Of a stretch of 64,000 bases of DNA, positions 15,981-25,814 are shown piece after piece. The stretch covers positions 62,001 to 126,000 of the forward strand of contig NZ_MKKI01000004.1 of the NCBI RefSeq assembly GCF_001942345.1. Reading direction: 5' to 3'. The notes beneath the pieces were generated by a model that had not been told where the DNA came from, ran no database searches, and saw only the letters and a list, made by a program, of their open reading frames with translations. Source of the DNA: Corynebacterium sp. CNJ-954. GTDB lineage: Bacteria > Actinomycetota > Actinomycetes > Mycobacteriales > Mycobacteriaceae. A program made the position numbers and the translations under genes. Position 1 is the stretch's first letter, and the number at the start of each line of letters is the position of its first letter.

Positions 15981-16874
15981 TTACGGCGTCATCTGTCCGC
16001 CGTTGACGTGGATCGTCGATCCGACGACGAAGCTGGATTCCGGCGACGTCAGGAAGACGTAGGCCGGGGCGAGTTCGACGGGCTGGCCCGCCCGGCCCAA
16101 CGGGGTGTTGTGACCGAACTCGGGCAGTGCCTCCTTGGGCTGGCCGTCCGAGACCTGCAGGGGCGTCCACACGGGGCCGGGCGCCACGGCGTTGACGCGG
16201 ATGCCCTCCGGAGCCAGTTGAGTGGCCAACCCCTTGGTGAAGTTGTTGATCGCCGCCTTCGTCGACGCGTAGTCCATCAGGTGGTCCGAGGGGTCGTAGG
16301 CCTGGATGGAGGTCGAGTTCACGATCGTCGCACCGGCGTCGAGGTGGGGGAGTGCGGCTCTGGTCACCCGCACCATGGCGTGGAGGTTCACCTCGTAGGT
16401 CTGCTTCCACTGCTCGTCGGTGATGTCGGCGAACCGTGGCACCGAGATCTGCCGCCCTGCGTTGTTGACCAGGGCGTCGAGTCCGCCGAGTTCCTTGACG
16501 GCCTGTTCCACGAGGTCCACGCAGTACCGCTCATCGGCAAGGTCGCCGGGCAGCAGGACGGCGCGACGGCCCTCCGCCTCGATGAGGTCGGCGACGCGGC
16601 GGGCGTCGCGTTCCTCGTCGGGGAGGTAGGCCAGTGCCACATCGGCGCCTTCACGGGCGAAGGCGAGTGCGGTGGCCGCGCCGATGCCGGAGTCCGCGCC
16701 GGTGACCAGAGCCCTCCGTCCTTCCAGGCGTCCGGTGCCGCGGTAGCTGGTGGCCCCGATGTCAGCCTCGGGGATCAGCTCAGCGTCCAGACCCGGTTCA
16801 GGCTGGTGCTGCTCGGGGGGTTCGATCCTCGCGAAGCGGGTGACAGGGTTGGTGAACGTCAGTTGGTCGGTCAT
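15981..16874 (-). CDS. SDR family oxidoreductase (YghA/glucose-ribitol dehydrogenase-like)
   Basis: A 297-residue classical short-chain dehydrogenase with a 50-residue N-terminal extension rich in Pro and Glu. Nucleotide site TGADSGIGAA, NNAG motif in ALVNNAGRQ, and catalytic Ser (STSIQAYD) and YASTK. It belongs to the YghA/YhdF group related to glucose/ribitol dehydrogenases; the substrate is unproven, though the nearby gntK-gntP pair makes a sugar or polyol plausible. ATG 16874 follows GGGAG at 9 bases; an upstream ATG (16895) would add seven residues. The gene stops 50 bases before the Balon-like gene on the same strand. Confidence 0.87.
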   Translation of the reverse strand: MTDQLTFTNPVTRFARIEPPEQHQPEPGLDAELIPEADIGATSYRGTGRLEGRRALVTGADSGIGAATALAFAREGADVALAYLPDEERDARRVADLIEAEGRRAVLLPGDLADERYCVDLVEQAVKELGGLDALVNNAGRQISVPRFADITDEQWKQTYEVNLHAMVRVTRAALPHLDAGATIVNSTSIQAYDPSDHLMDYASTKAAINNFTKGLATQLAPEGIRVNAVAPGPVWTPLQVSDGQPKEALPEFGHNTPLGRAGQPVELAPAYVFLTSPESSFVVGSTIHVNGGQMTP

Positions 16875-16950
16875 GGCTCGTGCTCCCATCTGCATGTCGC
16901 TTATCGGGAAAGTGCCACGACCCTACCAGCGGGCTGACCTGCGGGTATGT

Positions 16951-16972
16951 GGGCCACCCGGAGGGGTGGCCC
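16951..16972 (-). terminator. Terminator-like hairpin after gntP
   Basis: GGGCCACCC (16951-16959) and GGGTGGCCC (16964-16972) form a perfect 9-base stem with a 4-base loop, 18 bases past the gntP stop and before the SDR gene. No U-tract. Confidence 0.6.
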
Positions 16973-16990
16973 TATGTGTGGGTGCCCGGG

Positions 16991-18388
16991 TCAGATGACC
17001 AGGTGGACCAGCAGAACCACGCCGAGGGCGACGACGGAGAGCACCGTCTCCATCAACGACCACGTCTTCAGCGTCTGCGGCACGGTCATGCCGAAGTACT
17101 CCTTGACCAACCAGAAGCCGGCGTCGTTGACGTGGGAGAAGAACACCGACCCGGCGCCGATCGCCAGCACCATCAGCGCGACTTCGGTCGAGCCCATGCC
17201 CGCGGCGACCGGCGCCATGATGCCGGCGGCGGTGACGGTCGCCACCGTCGCCGAGCCGGTGGCCAGGCGGATGAACACCGCGACGAGCCACCCGGCGATC
17301 AGCGGGGAGACCGGCGCGGCCTGCACCCACTCGCCGACGACGTCGGCGACACCGGTGTTGACCAGCGTCTGCTTGAAACCGCCGCCGGCGCCGACGATGA
17401 GGATCACGCCGGCGATGGGTCCGAAGGCACCGCCGATCTGGTCGGAGACCTCCTGCCGGGTGCGCCCCACACCGAAACCGAGGAAGAACATCGCCAGCAG
17501 AACCGTCGCGAGTAGTGCGACGATGGGTTCACCCAGGAACTCGAAGGTCTTGTACACCACCGAGTCCTCGGACACCTGCAGTGATTCCACGACGGTGCGC
17601 GACAGCATCATCACCACCGGGAGCAGCACCACGGAGAGGCCCCGCCCGACCGAGGGACGGTCGGCCCCGGTGCTCCCGGTGTTCTCGGTGATGTCCTGCC
17701 CGGAGATGGAGGTCGGTGCCTCGATCGGTACCCACCGGGCCATGAACTTCGCCGACAACGGGCCGGCGATCGCCACGACGGGGACAGACACCAGCAGACC
17801 CAGGGCCAGGGTGAGGCCGAGGTTCGCACCCAGGGCGTCCACGGCGATCAGGGGGCCGGGGTGCGGGGGCACCAGGGCGTGCAGGGCGGAGAGACCCGCC
17901 AGGGCCGGAATACCCAGCAGCATGACCGGCAGCTGCGACCGACGGGCGGCCAGCATGACCACCGGGATCAGCAGGACGATGCCGACCTCGAAGAACAGCG
18001 GGATACCCAGCAGCATGGCCAGCCCGGCGATGACCCAGGGGCGTAGCCCCGGGGCGGTGCGGGCGAGGAAGGCGTCGACGATACTGTCGGCGGCACCGGA
18101 CTTCACGAGGAACTGTCCGATCACCGCGCCGAGGGCGATGAGGACACCGACGTCGCCGACGGTGCCGCCGAAGCCTTCAGTGAAGCTGCCGAACGCCTCC
18201 ACCAGGGGAGTGCCGGCGACCAGCGCGAGGACGGCCGAGCCGATCATCAGGGACAGGAACGGGTTGAGTTTCGCCCAGACGATCAGTCCGATGATCAGGG
18301 CGATGCCGATGACCGCGGCGACCACCAGTTGGGTTTCACCGGCGGTCCCGGTCGATTCGGCGTCGGCGGCGAGGAGGGTCAACGTCAT
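16991..18388 (-). CDS. gntP: Gluconate:proton symporter GntP
   Basis: A 465-residue membrane protein of the GntP family with about 12-14 membrane segments. Visible family blocks are FGGTVGDVGVLIALGAVIGQFL, LVPPHPGPLIAVDALGANLG and the C-terminal SHVNDAGFWLVKEYFGM. It imports gluconate. The start (ATG at 18388) overlaps the stop of gntK by four bases (ATGA), so kinase and carrier form an operon. In corynebacteria such genes are usually controlled by GntR1/2 and GlxR; no clear operator was found here. Confidence 0.93.
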   Translation of the reverse strand: MTLTLLAADAESTGTAGETQLVVAAVIGIALIIGLIVWAKLNPFLSLMIGSAVLALVAGTPLVEAFGSFTEGFGGTVGDVGVLIALGAVIGQFLVKSGAADSIVDAFLARTAPGLRPWVIAGLAMLLGIPLFFEVGIVLLIPVVMLAARRSQLPVMLLGIPALAGLSALHALVPPHPGPLIAVDALGANLGLTLALGLLVSVPVVAIAGPLSAKFMARWVPIEAPTSISGQDITENTGSTGADRPSVGRGLSVVLLPVVMMLSRTVVESLQVSEDSVVYKTFEFLGEPIVALLATVLLAMFFLGFGVGRTRQEVSDQIGGAFGPIAGVILIVGAGGGFKQTLVNTGVADVVGEWVQAAPVSPLIAGWLVAVFIRLATGSATVATVTAAGIMAPVAAGMGSTEVALMVLAIGAGSVFFSHVNDAGFWLVKEYFGMTVPQTLKTWSLMETVLSVVALGVVLLVHLVI

Positions 18389-18936
18389 TGCGGCCGCCCC
18401 TCGTGGGCGAGCACGGCGAGTGCGTCAATGGCCAGGATCTCGGTGGCGAGCGACTCGGGGGACTCGGTGGCGTCGACCGTGATGCCCTTCTCGTCGGCGT
18501 CGAGACCTTCGAGGGTGTCGAGTTGGGAGCGCAGCAGAGAGGCCGGCATGAAGTGGCCCTTGCGGACCTCCATGCGGGCGGCGAGAACGTCTTCCGGCGC
18601 GTCCAACAGCACGAAGAACTCGTCGCCGACGGCCTCACGCAGGACGTCGCGGTAGGACTTCTTCAGTGCGGAACAGGTCACGATGGTGGAGTGACCCTTC
18701 TCCGCCTGTGCGGTCATCCAGTTCCGCAGTTCCTGCAGCCAGGGCCATCGGTCGTCGTCGTTGAGCGGCTGGCCGGAGCCCATCTTCTTCTTGTTCGCCT
18801 CGGGGTGGAATACGTCGGCCTCGGCGTAGGGCACACCGGTTCGCTGTTCGAGCTGTTCGGCGATCGTGGTCTTCCCGCTGCCGCTCACACCCATGATGAC
18901 GAGGTGGACGGGGCGGGGCCGGGTTGTGTCGGACAT
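18385..18936 (-). CDS. gntK: Gluconokinase
   Basis: A 183-residue kinase that phosphorylates gluconate to 6-phosphogluconate for the pentose phosphate pathway. The P-loop MGVSGSGKTT, the ADVFHPEANKKKM substrate motif, ALKKSYRDVLR and the RKGHFMPASLLRSQ block are all present. It is the first gene of the gntK-gntP operon on the minus strand and is divergent from the lipase at 19131. The ribosome binding site is weak. Confidence 0.95.
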   Translation of the reverse strand: MSDTTRPRPVHLVIMGVSGSGKTTIAEQLEQRTGVPYAEADVFHPEANKKKMGSGQPLNDDDRWPWLQELRNWMTAQAEKGHSTIVTCSALKKSYRDVLREAVGDEFFVLLDAPEDVLAARMEVRKGHFMPASLLRSQLDTLEGLDADEKGITVDATESPESLATEILAIDALAVLAHEGRPQ

Positions 18937-19081
18937 GGCACTCGTTTCTGGTTGGACGGGTGGTCTTGCGGAGACTGTACCCCTGCGGCCCTCCGCGGGG
19001 AAGGTTCCGAGTATGTCTGCCTCTGTGTCTTCGTGTGGGTTCTCCCCTTCTTCTCAGCGAGCCACGACAAGCGGAGTAGGT

Positions 19082-19110
19082 TTGACAGGAAATGTAGTAG
19101 GAAGAATATA
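19082..19110 (+). promoter_or_regulatory. Promoter of the first secreted lipase gene
   Basis: A perfect -35 TTGACA at 19082-19087 and an AT-rich -10 (AATATA, 19105-19110) spaced by 17 bases. AGAGGAG ribosome binding site follows before ATG 19131. The region is clearly more AT-rich than its surroundings. Confidence 0.6.
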
Positions 19111-19130
19111 CCGTCAGAGGAGAGAAGACT

Positions 19131-20495
19131 ATGGGGATCCTGGACGCGGTGAGGGGCAGGGTCGAGCCGACGGGGAGGCGGGGGCTGTCGGTGCTCGCCG
19201 GTGCAGCCGTCGTAGTGGCACTCGCGGTATCTCCGGCGCAGGGGCAGACCCTGCCGTGGGCAGGGCAGGCCCCACGGGTCGAGGCCGGCGACGTCGACCC
19301 CTTCTACAACACCGCCGACCTGGTCCCGGGCGCGCCCGGGACAGTACTGCGGACCGCGACCGCCCCCTACGCGCCGGCACCGTCCGGCCCGGACGGGCAC
19401 CAGTTCGCCGTGCCGGACAGGGTGCAGAAGATGATGTACTCCACCACGGACATGACCGGTGCGCCCGTCGCGGTCAGCGGCTACACCGTCGAGCCGACGG
19501 TGCCGTGGACCGGCCCGGGGGAGCGTCCCACCGTGGTCGTGGGACGGGGCACGGTCGGCCAGGGTGACCAGTGCGCCCCCTCCCGGAACTGGCCCCTGGA
19601 CGACCAGCCGGACCCGCTGGACTCCGGGCGCACCGTCGCCCTGGAGGGTGCGTACGACTGGGTGTTCGCCAGTCAGGGCGTCCGGGTGGTGGTGACCGAC
19701 TATGTGGGAATGGGCACACCGGGGATGCACACCTACATGAACCGGGCGGAACAGGGGCACGCGATGATCGACGCGGCCCGTGCGGCCCGCAGCCTCGTCG
19801 AAGACCGCGGAGACGGTTTCGGCTCGGTCGGGTTCTACGGGCACTCCCAGGGCGGTGGTGCATCGACCGCAGCGGTCGAGGCAGTCGCCGACTATGCCCC
19901 GGACTTGGACGTGGTCGGCGCCTACGCCTCGGCCCCACCCGCTGACCTCGAGGCGGTGCAGCGCACCATCGACGGGTCGAACCTCGTCGGGGCGATCGGC
20001 TTCACCATCAACGGTCTCAACGCCCGGTACCCGGCGTTGGCCGCCGAACTCGACACGCACCTCTCCGACCACGGTCGTGACGTCCTTGATGACCTGGCCG
20101 GCATGTGCACCGACGAGATCGGCGACACCTACGGTTACCAGACAACCGACCAGTGGACGGCGGACGGCCGTCGGCTCGATGACCTCCTCGGCGAGATCCC
20201 GGAGGGCGTGCGGGCCATGAACGAGCAGCGCATCGGCACCGGGACGCCGGCCGCTCCGACGATGATCGTCTCCGGCCGCCATGACAAGACGGTGGCCTAC
20301 GGTCAGGCCCGCGAGCTTGCCGCGACATGGTGCTCGACCGGGGCGCCCGTGGTCTACCGCGACGACATCCTCCCCGAGATCAGCGACCAGAACCACTTCC
20401 TCCAGGCGGTCTCCGGAAGTGCCTTCGGCATCCCGTTCCTGCTCGACCGGTTCCACGGGCGTCCGGTGACCGGCACCTGCGACTTCCCGGCGTGA
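19131..20495 (+). CDS. Secreted LIP-family lipase/esterase
   Basis: A 454-residue alpha/beta hydrolase of the secretory lipase (LIP) family. A signal peptide covers about residues 1-38 (cleavage near AQG-QT). The nucleophile is Ser239 in GHSQGG; Asp385 (SGRHDKTV) and His422 (QNHFLQ) complete the likely triad. The oxyanion region VVGRGTVGQGDQCAP is typical of the family. It probably hydrolyses acylglycerols or wax-like esters outside the cell. It precedes the GH3 gene by 28 bases, so the two may share the promoter at 19082. A second homologue lies at 26648. Confidence 0.88.
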   Translation: MGILDAVRGRVEPTGRRGLSVLAGAAVVVALAVSPAQGQTLPWAGQAPRVEAGDVDPFYNTADLVPGAPGTVLRTATAPYAPAPSGPDGHQFAVPDRVQKMMYSTTDMTGAPVAVSGYTVEPTVPWTGPGERPTVVVGRGTVGQGDQCAPSRNWPLDDQPDPLDSGRTVALEGAYDWVFASQGVRVVVTDYVGMGTPGMHTYMNRAEQGHAMIDAARAARSLVEDRGDGFGSVGFYGHSQGGGASTAAVEAVADYAPDLDVVGAYASAPPADLEAVQRTIDGSNLVGAIGFTINGLNARYPALAAELDTHLSDHGRDVLDDLAGMCTDEIGDTYGYQTTDQWTADGRRLDDLLGEIPEGVRAMNEQRIGTGTPAAPTMIVSGRHDKTVAYGQARELAATWCSTGAPVVYRDDILPEISDQNHFLQAVSGSAFGIPFLLDRFHGRPVTGTCDFPA

Positions 20496-20523
20496 ATTCC
20501 CGTACACCAGTACAAAGGACACC

Positions 20524-22832
20524 ATGACCCACCACACACCATCCACCACGGACGACACCACCGGCACCACCGACATTGCGGCACTGTCACTGGCAGACCG
20601 CGCCGGGCTCGGATCGGGCAGGAACTTCTGGCAGACGAAGGAGGTCGGTGACGTCCCCTCCGTCACGTTGACCGACGGGCCGCACGGGCTGCGCAAACAG
20701 ACCGGTGGTGTGGACCACCTGGGACTGGCCGGCAGCGTTCCTGCCACCTGCTTCCCACCGGCCGCCGGTCTCAGCCAGAGCTGGGACCCCGACCTCGTGG
20801 AGCGCATCGGCGCCGCCCTCGCGGAGGAGGCGCAGGCGGAGGACGTGCAGGTGCTCCTCGGTCCGGGAGTGAACATCAAGAGGTCGCCACTGGGTGGACG
20901 CAACTTCGAGTACTACTCCGAGGATCCGCACCTGGCGGGGGCGCTCGGCACCGCCTGGGTCACCGGACTGCAGGACGGGGGCGTCGGTGCGAGTCTGAAG
21001 CACTTCGCGCTCAACAACCAGGAGCACGACCGGATGCGGGCGAGTTCCGACGTCGATCCCCGTCCGATGCGTGAGATCTACCTGCGTGCCTTCCGCAGGA
21101 TCGTCGAGGACGCCGCACCATGGACCGTGATGTGCTCCTACAACGCCGTCAACGGAGTGCCCGTCCGGCACAGTCGTGAACTGCTCACCGACATCCTCCG
21201 CGGCGAGTGGGGCTTCGACGGCGTGGTCGTCAGCGACTGGGGTGCGGTCGGCGGGCGCCTACGCTCGGTCGCCGCAGGTCTTGACCTGCAGATGCCGTCG
21301 GACGGTGGGGCGGCGGACGCCGAGGTGGTGACAGCGGTCAGCAACGGGCAGCTCGACGAAGACGTGGTGACCGTCGCAGCGGAGCGGGTGGCGGCACTGG
21401 CCCGGCGGGCCACCGCGGCACGCCGGGAAGCCTCCTTCGACGACGAGACCGCGGAGAAGCACCATGCCCTCGCCCGTGAGGCAGCGGCGCGGTCCGTCGT
21501 CCTGCTGAAGAACGACGACGCCGATGGACGGCACATCCTGCCGATCGCCGCCTCGGGGGTGACCGGTTCCGTGGCCGTGATCGGTGCCTTCGCCGAGACC
21601 CCGCGCTACCAGGGCGGAGGAAGTTCCCATGTGAACCCCACCCGCGTCGACTCGCCGCTGGAGCTGCTCAAGGAACGTCTGGCGGCACCGGTGACCTATG
21701 CCGCGGGCTTCACCACGGACGGTTCAGGGCGTGACAGCGGGCTGCTCGCTGAAGCGGTGGAGGACGCCGCGAACGCGGACATCGCCGTGGTGTTCCTGGG
21801 CCTGTCGCCGGACCAGGAGTCCGAGGCTTCGACCGGACCGACCTGTCGTTGCCGCCGGAGCAGCTCGGGTTGTTGCGTGCGGTACGTGCGGTGCAGGAAC
21901 GGGTGGTCGTGGTGCTGTCCCACGGTGGCGCGTTGGACCTCGGGGAGGTGTCTGACCTCGCCCCGGCGGTTCTGGACGCCAACCTGCTCGGCCAGGGCGG
22001 TGGTGCGGGGATCGCCGATGTACTGACCGGCGAGGTGAACCCGTCGGGCAAACTCACCGAGACCCTGCCTGCACGGTTGGCCGACACCCCGGCCTACCTG
22101 GATTTCCCTGGTGAGCACGGGCACGTCCGTTACAGCGAAGGTCTGTTCGTCGGTTACCGCTGGTACGACGCACGCAATCTGCGTGTCGCCTACCCGTTCG
22201 GTCACGGCCTGTCCTACACGACCTTCGAGTACGACGATGTCTTCGGCCAGCCGGACGACGACGGCGACGGCATCACGGTCACGGTCGGGGTGACCAACAC
22301 CGGTCACCGGGCCGGACGGGACGTGGTGCAGGCGTATGTGTCTGTGCCGGACTCGGACCAGGTCAGGGCTCCCAAGGTGTTGGCCGGGTTCGGATCGGTC
22401 ACGCTGGAACCCGGTGAACGAGAGGAGATCGAGATCCACCTGGACCGGCGTGACCTGGAGTACTGGGATGTGCGGGTGGACCGTTTCGTCCTGGAGCCGG
22501 GACGCTACGTGGTTCACGTGGGGGCGTCCAGCAGGGACCTGCGTGGTTCGGTGGAGGTCGACCTGGAAGGGGAGGAGGTGCGTGTTCCGCTGACCCTCGA
22601 GTCGACGCTCGGCGAGGCACTGGCGGTACCGGCGGTGGCGGAATCGCTCGGCGATGTCCTCGGCGGCATGGCCGGGGGTGATGGTGAGAGCGGCGGTGAG
22701 GGTGGAGACGGTCTGGGTGTCGACATGGCGAAGATGATGGCGAGCATCCCACTCGACCGGATCGTCACGTTCAGCGGGGGAGCGGTGACCCGCGAACAGC
22801 TGCAGGAACTGTTGGAGAGGGTCAACGGGTAG
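20524..22832 (+). pseudogene. GH3 beta-glucosidase, broken by a single-base frameshift
   Basis: The first part (20524 to about 21825) encodes the GH3 barrel with the nucleophile Asp238 in VVSDWGAV and the N-terminal FWQTKEVGDVP and DGPHGLR motifs. Near 21823-21827 (gaggcttc) the frame slips: one extra G would restore continuous family sequence (ESEGFDRTDLSLPPEQL). The rest (C-terminal sandwich, GHGLSYTTFEY motif and fibronectin-III-like domain with VTNTGHRAGRDVVQAYVS) continues in the next frame to 22832. A repaired protein would be about 769 aa. Without repair, translation ends at 22026. No signal peptide, so it would be cytoplasmic. Either a recent mutation or a sequencing error. Confidence 0.85.
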
Positions 22833-22870
22833 GGGCTCGCGTCGTACATCGGCCCGCTGGGGGGAGGGCC

Positions 22871-22912
22871 TTGACACGGCTGAGATCAGCATCACATAAT
22901 ACTCGTTAGTAT
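22871..22912 (+). promoter_or_regulatory. Promoter and TetR-type operator of the SDR-thiolase operon
   Basis: TTGACA at 22871-22876 and CATAAT at 22895-22900 (spacer 18) form a strong promoter. The inverted repeat ATACT-CGTT-AGTAT (22899-22912) begins in the -10 and covers the start site, a natural place for the TetR encoded at the end of the operon. Confidence 0.6.
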
Positions 22913-22939
22913 CGCAGTTAGAAACTAGAGAGGAAGAAC

Positions 22940-23821
22940 ATGGAAGAGTTTGCAGGACAAGTTGCCGTCATCACCGGAGCAGGCGGAGGACTGGGCAGGG
23001 CTCATGCCCTGGACCTCGCGAAGCGCGGCGTGAAGGTCGTGGTCAACGACCTCGGCAACGCTGATGCTGTCGTCGACGAGATCGCGGCAGCCGGTGGTGA
23101 AGCCATCGCCAACGGCGCCGACGTCTCCGATGTCGAGGCTGCCGCCGCGATGATTGATGCTGCAGTGCAGCAGTGGGGTCGTATCGACATCCTCATCAAC
23201 AACGCCGGCATCCTCCGTGACAAGAGTTTCGCCAAGATGGACCTCGCCGACTTCCGCAAGGTCGTGGATGTCCATCTCATGGGATCGGTCAACTGCACGA
23301 AGGCCGCCTGGCCCCACATGGTCGAGCAGGGCTACGGCCGTATTCTCATGACCACCTCCGCCTCGGGCATCTACGGCAACTTCGGTCAGTCCAACTACGG
23401 TGCCGCCAAGTCCGGACTGGTCGGCCTGACCAATGTCCTGGCCATCGAAGGCGAGCGCAAGGGGATCAAGGTCAACGCCCTTGCCCCGACCGCGGCCACG
23501 CAGATGACGGACGGCCTCATCGACGAGGACGCCGCTGCGAAACTCGGCCCGGAGACTGTGACCCCGGGTGCGGTCTTCCTGGTGTCGAAGGATGCACCCA
23601 ACGGCGTGATCCTTGGTGCAGGTGCCGGAGTCTTCGCAGTGTCCCGCATGCTCGAGGCAGAACCGGTCGCCCTGCCCGCTGACGAGCTCAGTGCCGAAGG
23701 CGTCGCCGCCCACTGGGACGAGATCTCCGACCTCAGCAACACCCATTCCCTCGGCTCGGCATTCGACCAGACCTCGCTGTATGTGCGGACCGTCACCGGG
23801 GACGCAGGGAACAAGGGGTAG
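22940..23821 (+). CDS. SDR, 17-beta-HSD4-like 3-hydroxyacyl-CoA dehydrogenase
   Basis: A 293-residue short-chain dehydrogenase similar to the dehydrogenase unit of peroxisomal multifunctional enzyme type 2. Motifs: TGAGGGLGRAHAL, NDLGNADAVVDEI, NNAGILRDKSF, catalytic SASGIYGNFGQSNYGAAK, and a C-terminal extension (about residues 235-293) beyond the core fold. By family it oxidises (3R)-hydroxyacyl-CoA or a steroid alcohol. It is the first of four same-strand genes (SDR, SDR, thiolase, TetR) that look like one operon for oxidation of a fatty or side-chain acid. Confidence 0.88.
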   Translation: MEEFAGQVAVITGAGGGLGRAHALDLAKRGVKVVVNDLGNADAVVDEIAAAGGEAIANGADVSDVEAAAAMIDAAVQQWGRIDILINNAGILRDKSFAKMDLADFRKVVDVHLMGSVNCTKAAWPHMVEQGYGRILMTTSASGIYGNFGQSNYGAAKSGLVGLTNVLAIEGERKGIKVNALAPTAATQMTDGLIDEDAAAKLGPETVTPGAVFLVSKDAPNGVILGAGAGVFAVSRMLEAEPVALPADELSAEGVAAHWDEISDLSNTHSLGSAFDQTSLYVRTVTGDAGNKG

Positions 23822-23829
23822 AAGGCGTC

Positions 23830-24636
23830 ATGACCACCACGAACAACTTCGATATCTCGGGACACACCGTCCTGGTCACCGGCGGCGCACGGGGCATCGG
23901 CCTGATGATCGCCGAGGGGCTCCTCCGCGCCGGAGCGACCGTCCTGGTGTCCACCCGCAAAGCGGACGCTGCACAGGAGGCGCAGCAGGAGCTCTCGCAG
24001 TACGGGACCGTCCATGCCATCGCCGCCGACATCTCGACCGAAGAAGGGTGCCGGGACCTCGCTGAGCAGGTCAAGAGCCACACCGACCACCTCGATGGGC
24101 TGGTCAACAACGCGGGTGCGACCTGGGGTGCCACCTTCGACGAGTTCCCGCCGTCCGCCTGGGACAAGGTACTCGGCGTGAACGTCAAGACGCCGTTCGT
24201 GCTCGCCCAGCTTCTGCGTCCGCTGCTTGAGGCCGGTGCGGGCTCCGAACCGTCCCGCATCATCAACATCGGCTCCATCGACGGTCTCGCCGTGCCGAAC
24301 TACGAGAACTACTCGTACTCCGCGTCGAAGGCGGCGGTCCACCACATGACCAGGCACATGGCCTCGACGCTGGCACCGTCGATCCTGGTCAACGCCATCG
24401 CGCCGGGGCCGTTCCCCACCAAGATGATGAAGTGGGCCATCGACGAGCACGGCGACGAGATGAGCAAGGCGAACCCTCTCGGGCGTCTGGGACGACCTGA
24501 GGACGCTGTCGGGCTCGTGACATTCCTGCTGTCCCCGGCCAGCTCCTTCATCACCGGCACGACGATCCCCCTCGACGGCGGACTGACCTCCACGATGTCT
24601 GTCGCCATGTACGATCCGACCAACTCACAGAACTGA
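23830..24636 (+). CDS. SDR family oxidoreductase (RhlG-like)
   Basis: A 268-residue short-chain dehydrogenase with [24 protein letters not shown], the catalytic INIGSIDGL and YSYSASKAA motifs and a C-terminal [11 protein letters not shown]. It resembles RhlG-type 3-ketoacyl reductases. It starts 8 bases after the preceding SDR gene. Together with the thiolase it suggests reshaping of a beta-ketoacyl or cyclic ketone intermediate; the actual substrate cannot be read from sequence. Confidence 0.86.
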   Translation: MTTTNNFDISGHTVLVTGGARGIGLMIAEGLLRAGATVLVSTRKADAAQEAQQELSQYGTVHAIAADISTEEGCRDLAEQVKSHTDHLDGLVNNAGATWGATFDEFPPSAWDKVLGVNVKTPFVLAQLLRPLLEAGAGSEPSRIINIGSIDGLAVPNYENYSYSASKAAVHHMTRHMASTLAPSILVNAIAPGPFPTKMMKWAIDEHGDEMSKANPLGRLGRPEDAVGLVTFLLSPASSFITGTTIPLDGGLTSTMSVAMYDPTNSQN

Positions 24637-24656
24637 ACCAAGGAGAAATGAGCACC

Positions 24657-25796
24657 ATGAGAGAAGCAGTGGTGGTTTCCACCGCACGTACCCCCATCGG
24701 CCGCGCCTACAAGGGTGCGTTCAGTGACACCCAGGGCCAGGAACTCGCCGCACACGCGATCGCCGCCGCGGTGGAGCGGGCGGGCCTCGACCCGTCTGAC
24801 GTGGAGGAGGTCATCCTCGGCTGCGCCATGCAGGAAGGCTCGACCGGGTACAACGTCGCACGTCAGGCAGCCCTGCGCGCCGAGCTTCCGGTCTCCGTGC
24901 CGGGCATGACCGTCGACCGCCAGTGCGCGTCCGGCCTGATGGCCGTGGCGACGGCGGCGAAGGAGATCATCGTCGACGGCCTGCAGGTCGCCGTCGGCGG
25001 CGGCGTGGAGTCGATCAGCCTCGTGCAGAATGAGCACCGCAACAGCTACCGCGTCGTCGATCCGTGGCTCAAGGAGAACGGGCACGACGTCTACATCCCC
25101 ATGCTGGAGACCGCCGAGAACGTGGCGGAGCGCTTCTCCGTCTCGCGTGAGGCCCAGGACGAGTACGCCCTGGAATCCCAGCGCCGGACCGCCGCCGCCC
25201 AGGAGGCCGGACTGTTCGAAGACGAGATCGTCCCCCTCGGCGGCCTCTCCCTCGACGAAGGCAACCGACCGTCCACGACGGCCGAGGGCCTGGCGAAACT
25301 GAAGGCGGTCCTGCCGGACCGTCCCGGGCACGACGCCACCATCTCCGCAGGCAACGCGTCCCAGCTTTCGGACGGTGCGGCCGCCGTCGTCCTGATGGAG
25401 AAGGACGAGGCCGCACGCCGGGGCCTGGAGCCCCTGGGCACCTACCGGGGAATCGCCGTAGCCGGGTGCGAGCCGGACGAGATGGGCATCGGGCCCATCT
25501 ACGCCGTGCCGAAGCTGCTGGAGCAGCACGGGCTCACCGTCGACGACATCGATCTCTGGGAACTCAACGAGGCTTTCGCCTCCCAGGCAGTGTACTGCCG
25601 GGACCAGTTGGGCATCGACCCGGAGAAGTACAACGTCAACGGTGGCGCCATCGCCATCGGTCACCCCTACGGCATGAGCGGCGCCCGCATGGTCGGCCAC
25701 GTGCTGCGTGAAGGCAAGCGGCGCGGGGCCCGGTACGTGGTCGTCACGATGTGCATCGGCGGCGGAATGGGAGCGGCCGGGCTGTTTGAACTGTGA
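24657..25796 (+). CDS. Thiolase (acetyl-CoA acetyltransferase family)
   Basis: A 379-residue thiolase that splits or joins acyl-CoAs through a cysteine. Cys90 lies in VDRQCASGL, the histidine in [17 protein letters not shown], and the second cysteine in [12 protein letters not shown]. The family length is normal. Two starts are possible: ATG 24648 is only two bases from AGGAG (24641-24645), so ATG 24657 ([15 protein letters not shown]) is preferred. It is the third gene of the operon, and the TetR gene follows 18 bases later. Confidence 0.92.
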   Translation: MREAVVVSTARTPIGRAYKGAFSDTQGQELAAHAIAAAVERAGLDPSDVEEVILGCAMQEGSTGYNVARQAALRAELPVSVPGMTVDRQCASGLMAVATAAKEIIVDGLQVAVGGGVESISLVQNEHRNSYRVVDPWLKENGHDVYIPMLETAENVAERFSVSREAQDEYALESQRRTAAAQEAGLFEDEIVPLGGLSLDEGNRPSTTAEGLAKLKAVLPDRPGHDATISAGNASQLSDGAAAVVLMEKDEAARRGLEPLGTYRGIAVAGCEPDEMGIGPIYAVPKLLEQHGLTVDDIDLWELNEAFASQAVYCRDQLGIDPEKYNVNGGAIAIGHPYGMSGARMVGHVLREGKRRGARYVVVTMCIGGGMGAAGLFEL

Positions 25797-25814
25797 CTGT
25801 ATAGACTGGAGGAC

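Noticed and set aside
14038..16062. A 674-codon open frame on the plus strand
   Set aside because: Antisense to the FUSC and Balon-like genes; Arg/Ser-rich low-complexity translation without a family.
18885..20903. A 672-codon open frame on the minus strand
   Set aside because: It is antisense to the LIP lipase and the GH3 gene, whose motifs are unmistakable; such frames are common shadows in GC-rich DNA.
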